In this document: positions 25,012 to 36,899 of the stretch, one piece after another | Layout of the letters: every line of letters starts with the position of its first letter | Numbering within the stretch: position 1 is the first letter of the stretch | Made by a program: the position numbers and the translations under genes | From: Diplosphaera chodatii | Taxonomy: Eukaryota; Chlorophyta; Trebouxiophyceae; Prasiolales; Stichococcaceae | Assembly: GCA_032358165.1 (NCBI GenBank) | Contig: JAALGY010000054.1 | Location: 1,612,001 to 1,676,000, forward strand | Direction of reading: 5' to 3' | DNA: 64,000 nt | Notes under the pieces: model-generated | What the model saw: the letters and a program-made list of their open reading frames with translations, nothing else | Told to the model about the DNA's origin: nothing | The model's database searches: none

Positions 25012-28000
25012 ATGGCACAGCGCCTGCTAGCGTTCGCAGCCAGCAAAGCAGCTGCCGAGGTGGTGTGGCGCCAGGCGGGGGTGCGGCCGGCCTGCCTGGC
25101 AGCAGCCTCCTGGTCGCCAGCGCAGCTCATCATTGGGGCCCCGCAGACGCCCACAACCTTCGCCTCACAAGCCGCATATGCCGCCGTTGCGGTGGGTGTT
25201 GTTGCTGTGCAGCGTCTGCGCAAACCCTAGGCTGGCCGCATGTCTGCCAGGTGCATCAGTGGCGCCTAGCTGAAAGCTGTGCTGCTACGAGCAGGAGCCT
25301 CTGCCTTCAATTGACGTGCCGGTGCGGGACCTGGGGGACTTCGAATGGGAGAACCCGCGCGTGCCACCGCCGCCGCTGCAGTTCGACGATGCAAAGGCGG
25401 CGTTTGCATCCCACAGCAGCCTGTCGATGATGCGGTCGCTGGCCGTCTTCTCCCTGTGCTCCGTCAAGGTGATGATAGCAGGATGCTGTGCGTGCGTGCA
25501 GCAGCGCATGCAGGCGCAATGGTTGCAATAGCATTTGCACTGCAGCATGTATTGCTGAGGATCTTGCTGCGCCACTTGCAGCCGATGGTGAAGTATGCAG
25601 ACACGATCTTGCGGCGGCTGAAGATGGTGTTTGGAAGGACGCTGGTGAATGCCATCATCAAGCGCACCTTCTTCCTGCACTTCTGTGCCGGTAAGATATC
25701 TGCAGTCAGGAAGGGGTGTGAGTGCAGGGTGAGCGGGTGCGATGTGTTTCCACCTGGTAGGCAGCCACATGTCCAGTGTCAACGAGCTGAGCACGGGTCA
25801 CAGGTGAAACCGGAGACGACATCAAGCCCACACTGCACTACCTGTACAAAAATGGGATTGGCGGCATTCTGGACTATGCGGCCGAGGATGATGTGCAATC
25901 GGAGGGCGGCCCCGCCTCCCGCGAGCCCGAGAACGAGCACATCATTGCCCGCACCTTCGACTACGAGTCTGAGGTGGGGTGCTGAGCATCGCAGGCACCA
26001 AGTCAAACATCAAGGACGCATGCGCCCTGTGCTGTTCCAACTACCAGGAGGATTGTTGGGCGGAGCAGCTGCTGTGCATGCATGCAGGCCAAGTGCGACC
26101 GCCACATGGACACTTTCCTGAAGTCCATCAAGGCAGCAGCTGCCAGCGAGGGCCAGGGATATGCAGCGATCAAGGTGTGAAAGCGACGCAAGCAGCTGTG
26201 GGTGCAGCGTGTTTGCATGCCACCTGGTCCCTCTGGCATGGGCATTTCCCGTCTGTCTGCTGGGCGGTCTGCATCAAGTTGCCTCCTTCTGCAACAATCA
26301 GGTGACAGCGCTGGGGCAGCCAAAGCTGGTGGAGCGGGTGTCCGACAGCCTGAACGCTGTGCACAATCTGTTCCGCCGCTTTGACGAGGACTTGAATGGC
26401 GTAGTCACCCGGGACGAGTTTGAGAAGGTGCGCCAAGGGCTACAACTCGCACTCACTGCACACATTACAGTGCTGCCACTTCATGGCCAGCCCGTACTTT
26501 CGGGATGTCGCCAGTTGCCTGAGCCGCATGTCAGCATGTGTCTCGGGTGCAATGCTGATGGCAATCACACAATGCGTCATACTGACAACCCCACTGTCAT
26601 GCAGGTCTACGAGGAGTTGTTCTCAGATGCCACGCCAGAGCGACTGCAGGAGATCTTCACGTCCCTGGAGAGTGAGGGCTCAGGTACAGCATCCTTTTCA
26701 TGTGTCACTGGTAGCGGATACTAGCCTGCTCATGCTGCGCGCATGGAATACACGAGGTTTCTGTGGTCGACCGTGTTGCAACCTGCCTGCAGACCCGATG
26801 AGGAAGTCGGGCGTGGTGGACTACCTGTCGTGGAGCCAGCGCCTGAAGCTGGACGACATCCCGCTGCTGGTCAAGCACTGCAGGGTGGCGGGCCCGCTTT
26901 CGCGGTCTGCGCTCACCGAGCGCGAGCTGCAGCTGCTGCACAACATGATCAACCGCCTGTCGCGCCTCGCCGAGGTCGCTGCCGAGGTGCGCGTACTGTG
27001 CTCGACAGCAGAGCCAATCCCTGTCACTGCATCCAGCAAGTTCCACAGCAGATGGATTTCCACAGCAGATGGATGCAGAGCTGCATGCTTGCAGCCTATA
27101 TGATCTCAAATCAGCTCGGTGGCTCAGCGGCATGCTCAACCCATCTGCACATGTTGGACAGGCGCTGACAGTTCGCCTGCCGTGCCCATGCAGTCAAAGG
27201 TGCGCATGATGATCGATGCGGAGCACAGCTACTTCCAGCCGGCCATCAACCACGCGGCCGTGGAGCTGCAGCGGCGGTGGAACAAGGACGTGCCCACCAT
27301 CTACAACACCTACCAGGCATACCTGAAGGACTCGCATGAGCGGTGCGTCCTCAGCCTGCCTGTCACTGACTGCGCATCTACTTTACCCCTGGGTGAAGCA
27401 GTCTATCTGGCTGTGACAAGTGCTCCTCATGCTGCCGTGTAGCCCGACAGAATTCCTTGCCATTGCCCAGGCTGGTGATGGACATGGAGCGCGCCCGGCG
27501 GGAGGGCTGGTACTTTGGCGCCAAGCTGGTGCGGGGCGCCTACATGGTGAGTGCCGCGTCTGCACCGGCATGTCAGCATACACCCCTTCTGCTTGAGTTG
27601 GAGACCGTGTGAAACCTTACAAGCGGGAGGCAGGTGGTGATGGTCTGGCTTCTCGTGCCTGCTCTGTCAGAGGCACACACCACAACTCTTTTGTGGCATT
27701 GCACAGGTGCTGGAGCGGGAACGGGCATCGCAGATGAGCACCCCCTCGCCCATCCACGACACCATCGAGGACACGCACCTCAACTACAACAGGTTCGTGC
27801 GACAAACGGCTGCTGTCCTGCCACTGCACACAGGCGCCTGTCCCTTGCTCACGCTTGCGTACATCTGCGCAGGCTGACCCGGACTGCTGCGTGCAGGTGC
27901 GTGGCTGAGGTGCTGGAGCATGTGGCGGGCCACGGCGCGGAGGTGATGGTGGCGACGCACAACCAGGCCAGCATCGAGGCCACCGTGGCGCTCATGGGCC

Positions 28001-28562
28001 AGCTGGGCATCGAGCCCGACCAGAGCGGCGTGTGCATGGGCCAGCTCCTCGGCATGGCCGACCACCTGACCTTCACCCTGGGGCGCAACGGCTACCGGGT
28101 GCGCCCACGTGACAAGCCGCGCCTCGGAGACGCCTGCACCCGTGCACCTCATTCCACTAGCGTTTTGCCAGCACCGTGTCGTCATCCTCAAGGATTGCTT
28201 GCCAGCCTGGTGCTCGATGTGCAGGGGTACAAGTATGTGCCCTTTGGGCCCATCGAGGAGACCATGCCGTACCTCATCCGGCGGGCACAGGAGAACAGCG
28301 ACATGCTTGGCGGAGTTGGTGCGCTCTCCATCCTTGTCCCTAGCCATGTCTTAACCTAGCATGTCTTCCATGATGCCCATACTCGCTCAGTGTCATCCCC
28401 ATGACATGGGCACTGGGCAACGCAGGTCACGAGATGCGCCTCCTGCGTGCCGAGCTGTGGCGCCGCTTCACATCCCATGTTCCCCTCCTCGGCTCATCGT
28501 ACGAGCCGAAGACCACTGTGGTCGATGTGGCGACGGCGCACGGGTCCCGCAGCCCTTACTGA
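25012..28562 (+). CDS. Proline dehydrogenase 1, mitochondrial, with EF-hand insert
   Basis: Exon 1 begins MAQRLLAFAASKAAAEVVWR, a mitochondrial-type presequence. Coding blocks then give VRDLGDFEWENPRVPPPP (25320-25468), TILRRLKMVFGRTLVNAIIK, IGGILDYAAEDDVQ (25860-), ALGQPKLVERVSDSLNA (26310-), an EF-hand FDEDLNGVVTRDEF (26380-26427), LSWSQRLKLDDIPLLVKHC (26828-), RMMIDAEHSYFQPAI (27205-), PTIYNTYQAYLKDSHE (27295-), GWYFGAKLVRGAYM (27508-), EVMVATHNQASIEATVA (27940-), and YVPFGPIEETMPYLIRRAQE (28232-), ending HGSRSPY with stop 28560-28562. These are the TIM-barrel and FAD/proline motifs of ProDH, which oxidises proline to pyrroline-5-carboxylate and feeds electrons to the respiratory chain. 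EF positions 1, 3, 5, 6, 9 and 12 are D, D, N, G, T, E, so calcium binding is plausible. At least thirteen exons. Confidence 0.92.
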
Positions 28563-30222
28563 TACGATCTCCTGCATGCCGTGAGGGCAAAGGCGGCATA
28601 TGGCCCTGCCTTGCCGTGTGGGCAGCCTGTCGGGGTGGGGTACGGCACCCGCCGTAGCTGCAGCAAAGTGGGCAGATAACTCACGACGTACCATCATACC
28701 CTTGCAACATATCTGTGTTTATTGCGCTTGACAACTGCACACCGGAACCATCAGGGGGTTGCCATCACATGCAGGGCAGGGTCGTGGTTTGAACCTTTGA
28801 GTGTGTGCGACACAATTGGTTTGGCGTGCTGTCTGCTGCCGTATGCTGTTCGCTGCATCTCCCGGCTGTGGCTGCCATCTGGGCACATCTTTTGCAGTCG
28901 GCGAGCTCACGGCTCCCGGCTGCCCTTGATGCGTCCCTTCTGGAGGCACACTGTCGGAAAGGACGGTGGCATCGGCATCTTGCAGTTGCTGCATGCGGTA
29001 GTCTGCTGATGACATAGATGAGGCTAGAGTAACCGTCAGGACTGGTCAGCAGTGCATGCAAGCAAGTTCATACTGCAGTGCACCGAACATTGCGACCTCA
29101 CGTCTGATTTGTGTGCTAAACTTGGATGTCTAGAACCCAGCTGAACAGCACAACCGAGGTGATGACCCCTTGGCTCCACTGAATGATCGGGGAGCAGGCC
29201 CAATCATGGCAGCTAGACTGTTGCCCATCAATGACCATACTAGTGATCGGCGAAAAACAGTTGCCGTCACAGTCGCTCATGCTATCTGACGCTGACTGCA
29301 ATGGCATGCCAGACAGCCTGGAGAACTCGCTTCGTAGGACCTTCGAAGTGATCGCGCGCTGAGGGTGCTACGTATCATTGTTGCAGTCGAAAAACGTCGG
29401 TGCCACCCCATTCCATGTGCCACAATATCACCGTGTTGCCATGTGGCGATCGCGTCACAGATGTACTCCGAAGAATAACCAATTCTGATGCTGCTCTGGG
29501 CTGTGCAGATGCCCATCCGCCATGTCAGACTTGTCAAAAAGTGCATTTAGGGACTTCAAGCTCCAGAAACCGTGTGCATATGAGGCGACCCAAAGATCCT
29601 TCGAACCCCCACCCTGAGCGTCTTGCGATGTCACGGGAACTCGAGCGCAGCTGCGACCTGGCTGGGACCAGTCCGATGCATGTTGAGAGCGGCAGGTGCT
29701 GGCTGTGCGAGTCCACGTGACCAGGCAAGCGGACCACAACGCGCAGGTGCAGCAGCACGGCCGTGCGGGAAGCACAGCCGCCGTTGCCTGGATGACATTC
29801 TGTATCAATATCGCGAGCAATGTGAGGGTCGCGGCGCGCCTGGCCCCTAAAAACCGCTGAACTGGGCAAACCCCAGCGAGGCAGCCAAGCTGATGAGGTA
29901 CGTGAGATGGCTGCACATACCGGCCTCAAAGGGGGGGTTGTCTGAAGGACGTTCCGTTTGATCATATACATGCGGTTGCGGGAGGCCGTGTGTCGAGCAT
30001 CTCTCATCTGGGCACTCCAGGTGCTGCAGGGTGCTGATACATGATGTTTCGAAACCAACATTTACCAGTTTGCATTTCTGCGCTCAGAGCTCTATACTCG
30101 TAGACTGATTTATATCGGCTTGTTGAGGCCGACCGTCATCACCGCGCCCTGCCAAGCTACAACTTGCAAAAGCGGAGTCGAAGGACCCACACTACTGCCT
30201 GTGTGCAGATTGGTAGCACTTC
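28563..30222. other. Intergenic region between tandem proline dehydrogenases
   Basis: About 1.66 kb. Contains ProDH1 3' UTR and ProDH2 promoter. On the minus strand two hydrophobic stretches are noticeable: QGVITSVVLFSWVLDIQV followed by a stop (about 29170-29116), and HLTYLISLAASLGFAQFSGF with a stop (29915-29848) overlapping ATLTLLAILIQNVIQ in another frame (29845-29790). I could not join them into a gene. They may be part of a small membrane protein gene, a decayed copy, or chance. Confidence 0.35.
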
Positions 30223-33200
30223 ATGGCACGGCGGTTGCTCGCGCTGCGAGGGTTCTCAGCGCGCTGTAGTTCCTTAAGGGGCAGCCTGGTGCCGGCGCTC
30301 GACGCTGATGTCACGTTGGCAAGCCTTGGGCCGCAAACCCCAGGCACTGTGGTGCAAGCCACACACATAACAACATTGGCAGCGTCTGCGAGTGCGGTGC
30401 GTGATAGCATATGACACATTGAGCACTGGGTTTGTGATTGCCTCGAGGGTGCCACCTCATTGCTGCTGCCACGGCTTGCGCACCTGCTGTGTGACCCTAG
30501 TGGGGTGACATCCGCAATCACTGCTGCTCTGACCGTTGTGCTGATGCATAGGCTGGTTTGAATCAGGTGCCAGTCGACGCAAGCTGGGGTGGCGAGCATG
30601 CCATACAGCGTGGTAGCCTGCTGCAGGAGTCCATGCTCGGCAGACAGCCGGCATGGGGAACGCCGTCGCAGCTGATGTTCAACGATGCCCATGCAGCCTT
30701 TGTCAACCACAGCAGCGCCGCGATGCTTCGATCGATGAGCGTGTCCCTCCTGTGCACCGTCAAGGTGCAGCCGACGTAGATGCCTTCACCCACATCTTGG
30801 TGTGCCGAGCACTCTGTGTCATTCAACGCATGTAGGTCTGCTTCACGGCTCGCTGGAGCTCTGTGTCCATGCAATGCAGCCGCTGGTCGACAACGCCGAC
30901 GCCGTCCTGGCAAGCCTGAAGGCCGTCTGTGGCAACAAGCTGATCAATGCCGCCGTCAGGCGCACCCTGTTTGCGCACTTCTGCGCAGGTATTTGGCAAG
31001 GCTCTGCACCTGATCAACTGCATCCACCTTGGGTTTTGCGCCGGTGCCGTTGGGTGGCAGGAGCTTCCTCTCTCCCTGAGCAGTGCATCTGGGCACACAG
31101 GCGAGACAGCAGAGGAGACGCGGCGTCTGGCTCAGCGCTTGCGCGGCAATGGTGTCGGCAGCATTTTCGCATACTCAGTGGAGTCAGACGTTGGCGATGC
31201 GGCGGCGACTGGCGTCGAAGAGGAGGCAGCTGAGGTGCCACTGCTCGTGATTTGCACTCAGGCCATGCATTCCACTCCACAAGCTCAGCAACTAACCGTG
31301 TGCTTCACAGGTGCAGTTCATGTGTCCCTGAGGTCTCTGATCTCGTGGCGGCACAGGCGGGTCGCGATGAGCACCTGGAGAAGCTGGTGGAGTCGATCTG
31401 GGCAGCGCGCACAAAGGACAGCCGTGGCTTTGCAGCTGTGAAGGTAGGCGGGTGACCTTCGACTGCTTTAGGTCAGCAGCCCGTGCTGTCAAAGGCAATT
31501 CGAGGATGTAAATGACATGGGTGCCATCGCGCCAACCTGCTTCACGCACCAACAGCACCCCAGCTGTGTACTGTGTGCTTGTGAAACATAGTCAGCACGC
31601 CTCCGAGCGGTCTCCATGCAGGTCACAGCGCTGGGCCAGCCCCAGATGCTGGAGGCGGTTTCTGCTGCGCTGGCGGCGGGGCGCCCCCCCTGCGAGCTGC
31701 CGGACCGCCAGCTGGCCCTCATGGACGCCGCGCTCTGCCGCCTCACGCACCTGGCCCGCGCCGCGTCCAAGGTGCTCTCAAACTCTAAGCTGACCGTGAG
31801 TGTCACCTGCAGATGCGCCGAACACTGCCCTCCAGCATCAAGATCGACATCGGCAGATCAGCTCTGAGAGCCCCAAGCCATGCGCTGATGATGACAGAAC
31901 CCTGATTGCTCTCATGTCAACCATTTCTACTTGGCTTCTTGTAGGCGGGTGTGCGGCTGCTGATTGATGCGGAGCAGTCCTACCTCCAGCCGGCCATCGA
32001 CCTCTTCGCCATCGAGCTGCAGCGCCAGTTCAACTCGCAGCAGCCTGTGGTGTACAACACATATCAAGCATACAGGAGCGACACCCATCCGAGGTACGCT
32101 TTTCCAGCGTCCTGCTTCTTTGACACAAAGGGGCATTCTGTTAGAACCACTGGGATGTGCCCACAGGACCTCGTGCTGCATGCTAGCCCTCATGGCCAAG
32201 TTGCTCTTGCAACTGCATTGCAGGCTGCTGGCTGACACTGCTCGGACAGATGCCGAGGGCTGGCACTTCGGTGCCAAGCTGGTGCGTGGCGCCTATCTGG
32301 TGAGTTTGCAGATCATAGCGTTGTCACGTGCAGCAGTCCGCGTTCAAGTATCCAACTGCAGACTGAGGCGTCCTGTGTGCTGTCACCCGTTTTGATATGT
32401 GCAAGTTTTCTCTGAGTCTTGTGTATGCTCATCCACAAAGGTACTTGAGCGGCAGCGCGCAGCTCAACTCGGGTATGAGTCGCCCATCCACGAGACCAAG
32501 GCTGCCACCGATGCCAGCTATGACCGGTGCGGATGTTACCACTGCGATGTGGGATGGTTCCTGCACAGCCGCACATGCGCTCAGCATTTCGGCGTTGCCG
32601 CACAGCCACCCGTTCAAGCCACCCTTGCAGGTGCGTGGGCACAATGCTGCGCAAGGTCGCCGCCGGCTCAGGGGCGGAGGTGGTCGTGGCGGGACACAAC
32701 CAGCACAGCATCCAGACGGCGGCAGCGGCCATGCAGCAGCTTGGACTGTCGCCAGACCAGCCCGGCATCCGCTTTGCGCAGCTCATGGGCATGTGCGACT
32801 GCGCCACCTACACCCTTGCCAACCACGGCTACCAGGTGCTGCCTCCCACAGATGGAGAGACCTCTGCACTATATATAGATGCAGGAGACCAGCCCTTGCA
32901 TTGCGGATTGCTGCTGAAAATCCAGCGAAGCAAGTAAGGAGCACGCCTTGCAGGTCCTGAAGTACCTTCCGTATGGGCCTCTGAATGAGACGCTGCCATA
33001 CCTAATCCGGAGGTGACACCCTGACAAGATTCAATGCGCACCAGCAGCTGATGTACATACATCATATGCTATCAACATGATGGTTGTGGGATTCACAGAC
33101 ACTGAGGAACAAGCGAACACGCAGGGCGCAAGAGAACAGCGACATCATGGGTGGGGTGGGCCAGGAGGTGCGGCTGCTGCGGGGCGAGCTGTGGCGCCGG

Positions 33201-33278
33201 GCGACCGCCCCGCTGCCAGCGCGCACTCTTGCAGCCGGCAGCAGCGCCCGCAAGCCAGCCTCTGCTCTCGCGGTCTGA
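30223..33278 (+). CDS. Proline dehydrogenase 2, mitochondrial, tandem paralogue without EF-hand
   Basis: Same strand and exon plan as the gene at 25012-28562. Exon 1 begins MARRLLALRGFSARCSSLRG, an Arg/Ser/Leu mitochondrial presequence. Further blocks: VPVDASWGGEHAIQ and NDAHAAFVNHSSAAMLRSMS (30567-30764), AVCGNKLINAAVRRTLFAHF (30920-30986), GVGSIFAYSVESDVGDA (31150-), VTALGQPQMLEAVSAALAAG (31620-), RLLIDAEQSYLQPAIDLFA (31953-), VVYNTYQAYRSDTHPR (32050-), WHFGAKLVRGAYL (32262-), EVVVAGHNQHSIQTAAAAMQ (32680-), LKYLPYGPLNETLPYLIRR, and QENSDIMGGVGQEVRLLRGE (33130-). Stop 33276-33278. Between the ALGQP block and the DAEQSY block only a short Pro/Cys-containing linker is found, so the EF-hand segment of ProDH1 is absent. 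No frame break is seen, so both copies appear functional. Confidence 0.9.
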
Positions 33279-33335
33279 CGGGCCCAGCAGCGCAGATGGC
33301 ACGCAGCTGCTGGTGGGGTCGATGCGGTGCCCCAC

Positions 33336-33340
33336 TGTAA
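33336..33340 (+). terminator. Probable TGTAA polyadenylation signal for ProDH2
   Basis: TGTAA 58 nt after the ProDH2 stop, at a distance common for green-algal transcripts with short 3' UTRs. Confidence 0.45.
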
Positions 33341-33988
33341 GATCATGCATCCACAGGGCCAGCTCCATCGTAGCCCCTTGGGATGCCCTTGTCCTGTCAC
33401 GGGCAGGCTGTACCATATTGTATGTACACAAGATCGATGCAGTTTGCTGTCCAACAGCAGATGAGTCAGCTGCTCTGCAACACATGGGTTTGTCGTGGTG
33501 AGCTCCTGAAGAGTGTGGAGAGGAAGCAGCCATGCATCATTGTTGCCGCCGGGCGCAGCTCAAATATTGTAGCTACAAATATTCACAGTCAGTGGCAGCG
33601 CAGCAACATCAGCATCTGACGTACAACAGTAGCGGTCATTCGAGAGGTTCTTGTCAACTGTGTGTGGAGTGTTGAGCAGCCGCTGTAGCGTACTGCCTGT
33701 GTCACGGCCATACTGAGATTTACACACGGTTCGTATCATAACAATGTTCGTCACGTCATTGCAACCTGAAGCCATCAATACAGAGGTTATCAGCGCTGCA
33801 ACAAGCTTGTGGCAGGTGGTGGAAGCAGGAAAGACTATGGTACAGTGCGTCCAGGCTCACGACCTCGACTCGTAGCAGATTTTTCGTGCATGCCATCACA
33901 CGCTCGCAGGACATCACATAGTGTCTGTACCGACCGCCCATGCCGTCATTGACAGTGTTGCCCGCTCATCAAATGTAGCCGCCCATGG
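33341..33988. other. Convergent intergenic region, ProDH2 and ninjurin-like 3' ends
   Basis: About 650 bp between facing stop codons. It holds a perfect 12-bp palindrome TTGTAGCTACAA at 33567-33578 with AT-rich flanks, and TTACA at 33720-33724, which reads TGTAA on the minus strand about 265 nt after the ninjurin-like stop. No coding signal. Confidence 0.5.
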
Positions 33989-36505
33989 TCACTTCGTGCT
34001 GGGCGCCAAGGCGCTGATGATGACGTTCATAATGACGATGGTGACAGCAAGGATGCCGATGACCTCATTCAGCAGGCTGTTCCTGGCCGTCATGAACTGC
34101 CGCTTGCGCTTCTTTGACGGGTTGACTGACAACATGCCGAGACACTGCACGGTGTTGTAACGGCACGTTCAGCTGGTGTCGGTCCGGATGACTCGGAGAT
34201 GTATGTGTCAATGGCCTAGTACATAGCAGACAAGCAGAGCACTCAGGGTAGACAACACTGCTGCAATCTGTTAAAACACATAGTATCACCTTGCCAGTGC
34301 CAGCCACCCGAAAAAGCCCGCAGCACCCGAGATCACAGCATGCCCAGCTGTCAACACGGGGTTGAGCAGTCAGCAGGACTGTGGAGGTTGACCAGGCTGC
34401 AGCAGAACGGGCGGGTTCGTGTGCATATGCAGACAGATAGAGGTCGCATCTACATGACATGAGCTGCGCACCTGGGGCTTGAGTTTGGGCGGCTGTATAT
34501 CTTGACGCCACACACCTCGACCACATCGCCATGAAAGGGCCTGTGCGTGCCGTCGCCCCAGCAGCAGAACCCTGCATTTCTCTTCTCTGCTCGATCCTGA
34601 AGCAAGCACAGAATTCTGACATGAGTGCAAGAATAAGAGAGACTATCAACGCAGCAGTCAGGCCCATTTGATGTCTCTGCCCGCTGCAACACCCTTGCTC
34701 TGCTGGAGAGTGCATGGCCTCCTGCCTGCTGTGAATCATAAAACCAGCAGGCGAGACATCATTCAACAGATCCTCCTGATGCATGAATCCAGACTGCAAA
34801 CACTGTAAGCAGGTTCTTTGGAATAACCCATGGTGGGCGTCATGATGGTCTTCCAGACCTGCAAGAAAGAGGACCTACGTGGGCCAGGGCGCCGCCAGGC
34901 CGCTCCGTCTCGGACTGGACCCATGGGGGCGCGGCCTTCAGCCACAGGGCCTGTTCATTCCACCAAAACAAAGAGTCGCATGAGCAGCTACGTGAGCTGA
35001 CTTACGGCGCTTCGAACAGTAAAACATTTGTTCAAATACCCTATTGCTGCTGTGGGTGGTGTGGACGCAGCTTGACACATCAGCAAGCAGTGATCCGCCA
35101 GGCAGCTTGTGCAGCAGGATGTAGCTAGGGTGCAATCAGACAAGAAATGCGCACCTCATTGGTGGTCTTGTTTATGAAGTCGGGTGTCTCGGGTCCAAGA
35201 AGCTTGTCGGACTTCTCAGCACGGTTGTCCCAGTAGCCGCGCGGGTTATGGAAATATGCTGCCCAGGCGGCGTGGTCCTTGGGCCCGCTGCTGACCCGCC
35301 CCTACGCATTCCGATCCCCGTCAGAGATGTCGGGTGTAGGGTTCGTTGACGTTGTGCACAACTGACTGAGACTGAGCAGGTGACGAAGCTGATGCATGAA
35401 CATGGTACGACCAGCAGCAGGCATCAGAGCTCCAAGTTTCTTTATGCATTACACACAGCTGACTCTGGGCATGGAGGCCGCTGCGCCATCTTTGCAGGAT
35501 CAGCAACGTTCAGGTTGCCTTGAAAGGCTTGGCGGCTGGCTGGTCGTGCATGTTTGACAAGCTCACAGCCCCGCTTGCATGTTCGACCTAGTCCGAGCTG
35601 GGGATGGGACGGTCCACGTTGTTCTATCTGGTAGACGCTGCACGGGCAGGCGGCGCTCACCTGCACGGCTTCCTGGTGCCAGGGCGGAGCCACGGCGCCT
35701 CCAGCGCTGGTACCACCGCCATCAGTAGAGCCAGGCTTGTCAGAGCCTTGCCCGGCGTCTGCAGCCTGCTGCGACGAGGTGCCAGGCGACAGCGTTTCAA
35801 CCCCGGGAGGCCTGCTGTGATCGATCGCACTACTCTTCACCGCATGATTGGCATGGATTCCATCCTTGGGGGCTGCTGCCGCGCCTTCTGCTGGGTCTGT
35901 CTTGGGCCTCTGCAACACGCAATGCACAGCAGGCAGTCAGCAGCGCAGCTACCTAAAGTGACGTGATTTGCAACATGCCATGCCGTGTTCTCGGACCAAG
36001 CATTGTAATAACATCCAGACCCCACGGACATCCTTGGCTATGCGGCAGAGATCTGAGAGCGTGCGAAGCGCATCAGCGTAAGCAAGAGGGTATGCTGCTC
36101 TTGAACGACCTGAAAGCTGAGGTAGGTGGCCAGTAGGATGACGAAGGCGTTGAGTGCGACGGAAATCCAGATCAGGGCAGATAGTGTGCCAAAGCGTGCG
36201 GCATTGTGGTCGAGCTGCAAGCAGTCGGATGTGACAGCATGGGCTCCTCTGACGCGGGGCAAATGTACTATGAGTTCGAGATAGCAAACATTATAGCATG
36301 AACCCGAAGCAACTGCCATCCGCATCGTGCGCATCCCACGCGGCAAACCCCATGACCCCACCTGGTTCCACAGCGTAACATTGCTGGCGATGGCAGAGGT
36401 GGTGAAGATGACCTGCGTCACGCTCTTGGTGGTGGCATAATTATTGGCCTCCGCCCGGAAGTCCTTGATCTGCTGATCAGAGAGCACCTGGCCCTGCACG
36501 CCCAA
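33989..36505 (-). CDS. Ninjurin-like membrane protein
   Basis: Three exons, all joined in phase 0. Exon A (to 36362) reads IKDFRAEANNYATTKSVTQ then FTTSAIASNVTLWNQ; exon B (36214-36110) reads RFGTLSALIWISVALNAFV and ILLATYLSFQ; exon C (34144-33989) reads MLSVNPSKKRKRQFMTARN then LLNEVIGILAVTIVIMNVII and ends SALAPSTK-stop. This is the ninjurin (PF04923) layout: an NYATKKS-type amphipathic segment, a first transmembrane helix, a short loop with NP and basic residues, an N-bearing second helix with VxNV(F/I)I(T/S)A. Animal NINJ1 and NINJ2 are adhesion proteins and NINJ1 drives plasma-membrane rupture in dying cells; function in an alga is not known. The first Met is unresolved; upstream coding may include 36880-36618. 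The intron between exons B and C is 1,965 bp and is unusual (see the PDF-motif entry). Confidence 0.75.
34470..35927 (-). CDS. Coding-like exons with a PDF/OSB-like motif inside the ninjurin-like intron
   Basis: Four stretches on the same strand as the ninjurin-like gene look coding. The first (35921-35660) reads RPKTDPAEGAAAAPKDGIHA onward and could start at the ATG at 35927. The second (about 35305-35157) reads HAAWAAYFHNPRGYWDNRAE then KSDKLLGPETPDFINKTTNE, close to the PDF motif of plant organellar single-stranded-DNA-binding (OSB) proteins: W-x-x-x-F/L-x-NP-x-x-(W/Y)WDNR-x-x-K then PDF-x-x-K. The third (about 34860-34805) reads VWKTIMTPTMGYSKEPAY; the fourth (34605-34475) DRAEKRNAGFCCWGDGTHRP and onward. 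The first two have phase-0 borders at both ends. I see no SSB/OB domain in frame. They could be a nested gene, cassette exons of the ninjurin-like gene, or the true reason the intron is long. Confidence 0.4.
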
Positions 36506-36617
36506 CTAACCGGTCAGGAGGCAGGTATGCGTGCGGGGTGCACATCTGCGCGCTTCTCACAGCAGCCGCGCATTGCACTGAGCATGCATATCGGCTCAAC
36601 TGCAGCTGCAGGGACGC

Positions 36618-36880
36618 TCAGTAGAAAGGTGCAACAGCTTCGACAATTGCAAACTGATCATCACCGGCTGCTCCGCAGGCGCCTTTGAAGGCCCGGGCCC
36701 CGCTGCCGTCTTCGGCTTGGACGTTGTTGGTCCTGAAAACGTAGTCATACCAGCTCTGTGCTGCGCTGCTGTGCAGGCCAGCAGGTGCCGGGATCGGCGG
36801 GTGATATGGGGTTGGCCGGGACCAGCTGGCGCATCCACAGCATGCGTGTAGGCCGCAGCACAGGTGGCACCCGCTCAAGG
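36618..36880 (-). other. Coding-like minus-strand stretch, unassigned
   Basis: An open frame reads SSAAQSWYDYVFRTNNVQAE and ends VEAVAPFY-stop. Composition looks protein-like. It may be an upstream exon of the ninjurin-like gene (a donor GTGATG lies inside it) or the end of another short gene. I could not settle the join. Confidence 0.3.
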
Positions 36881-36899
36881 CAGCTTTGATCTTCGATCT

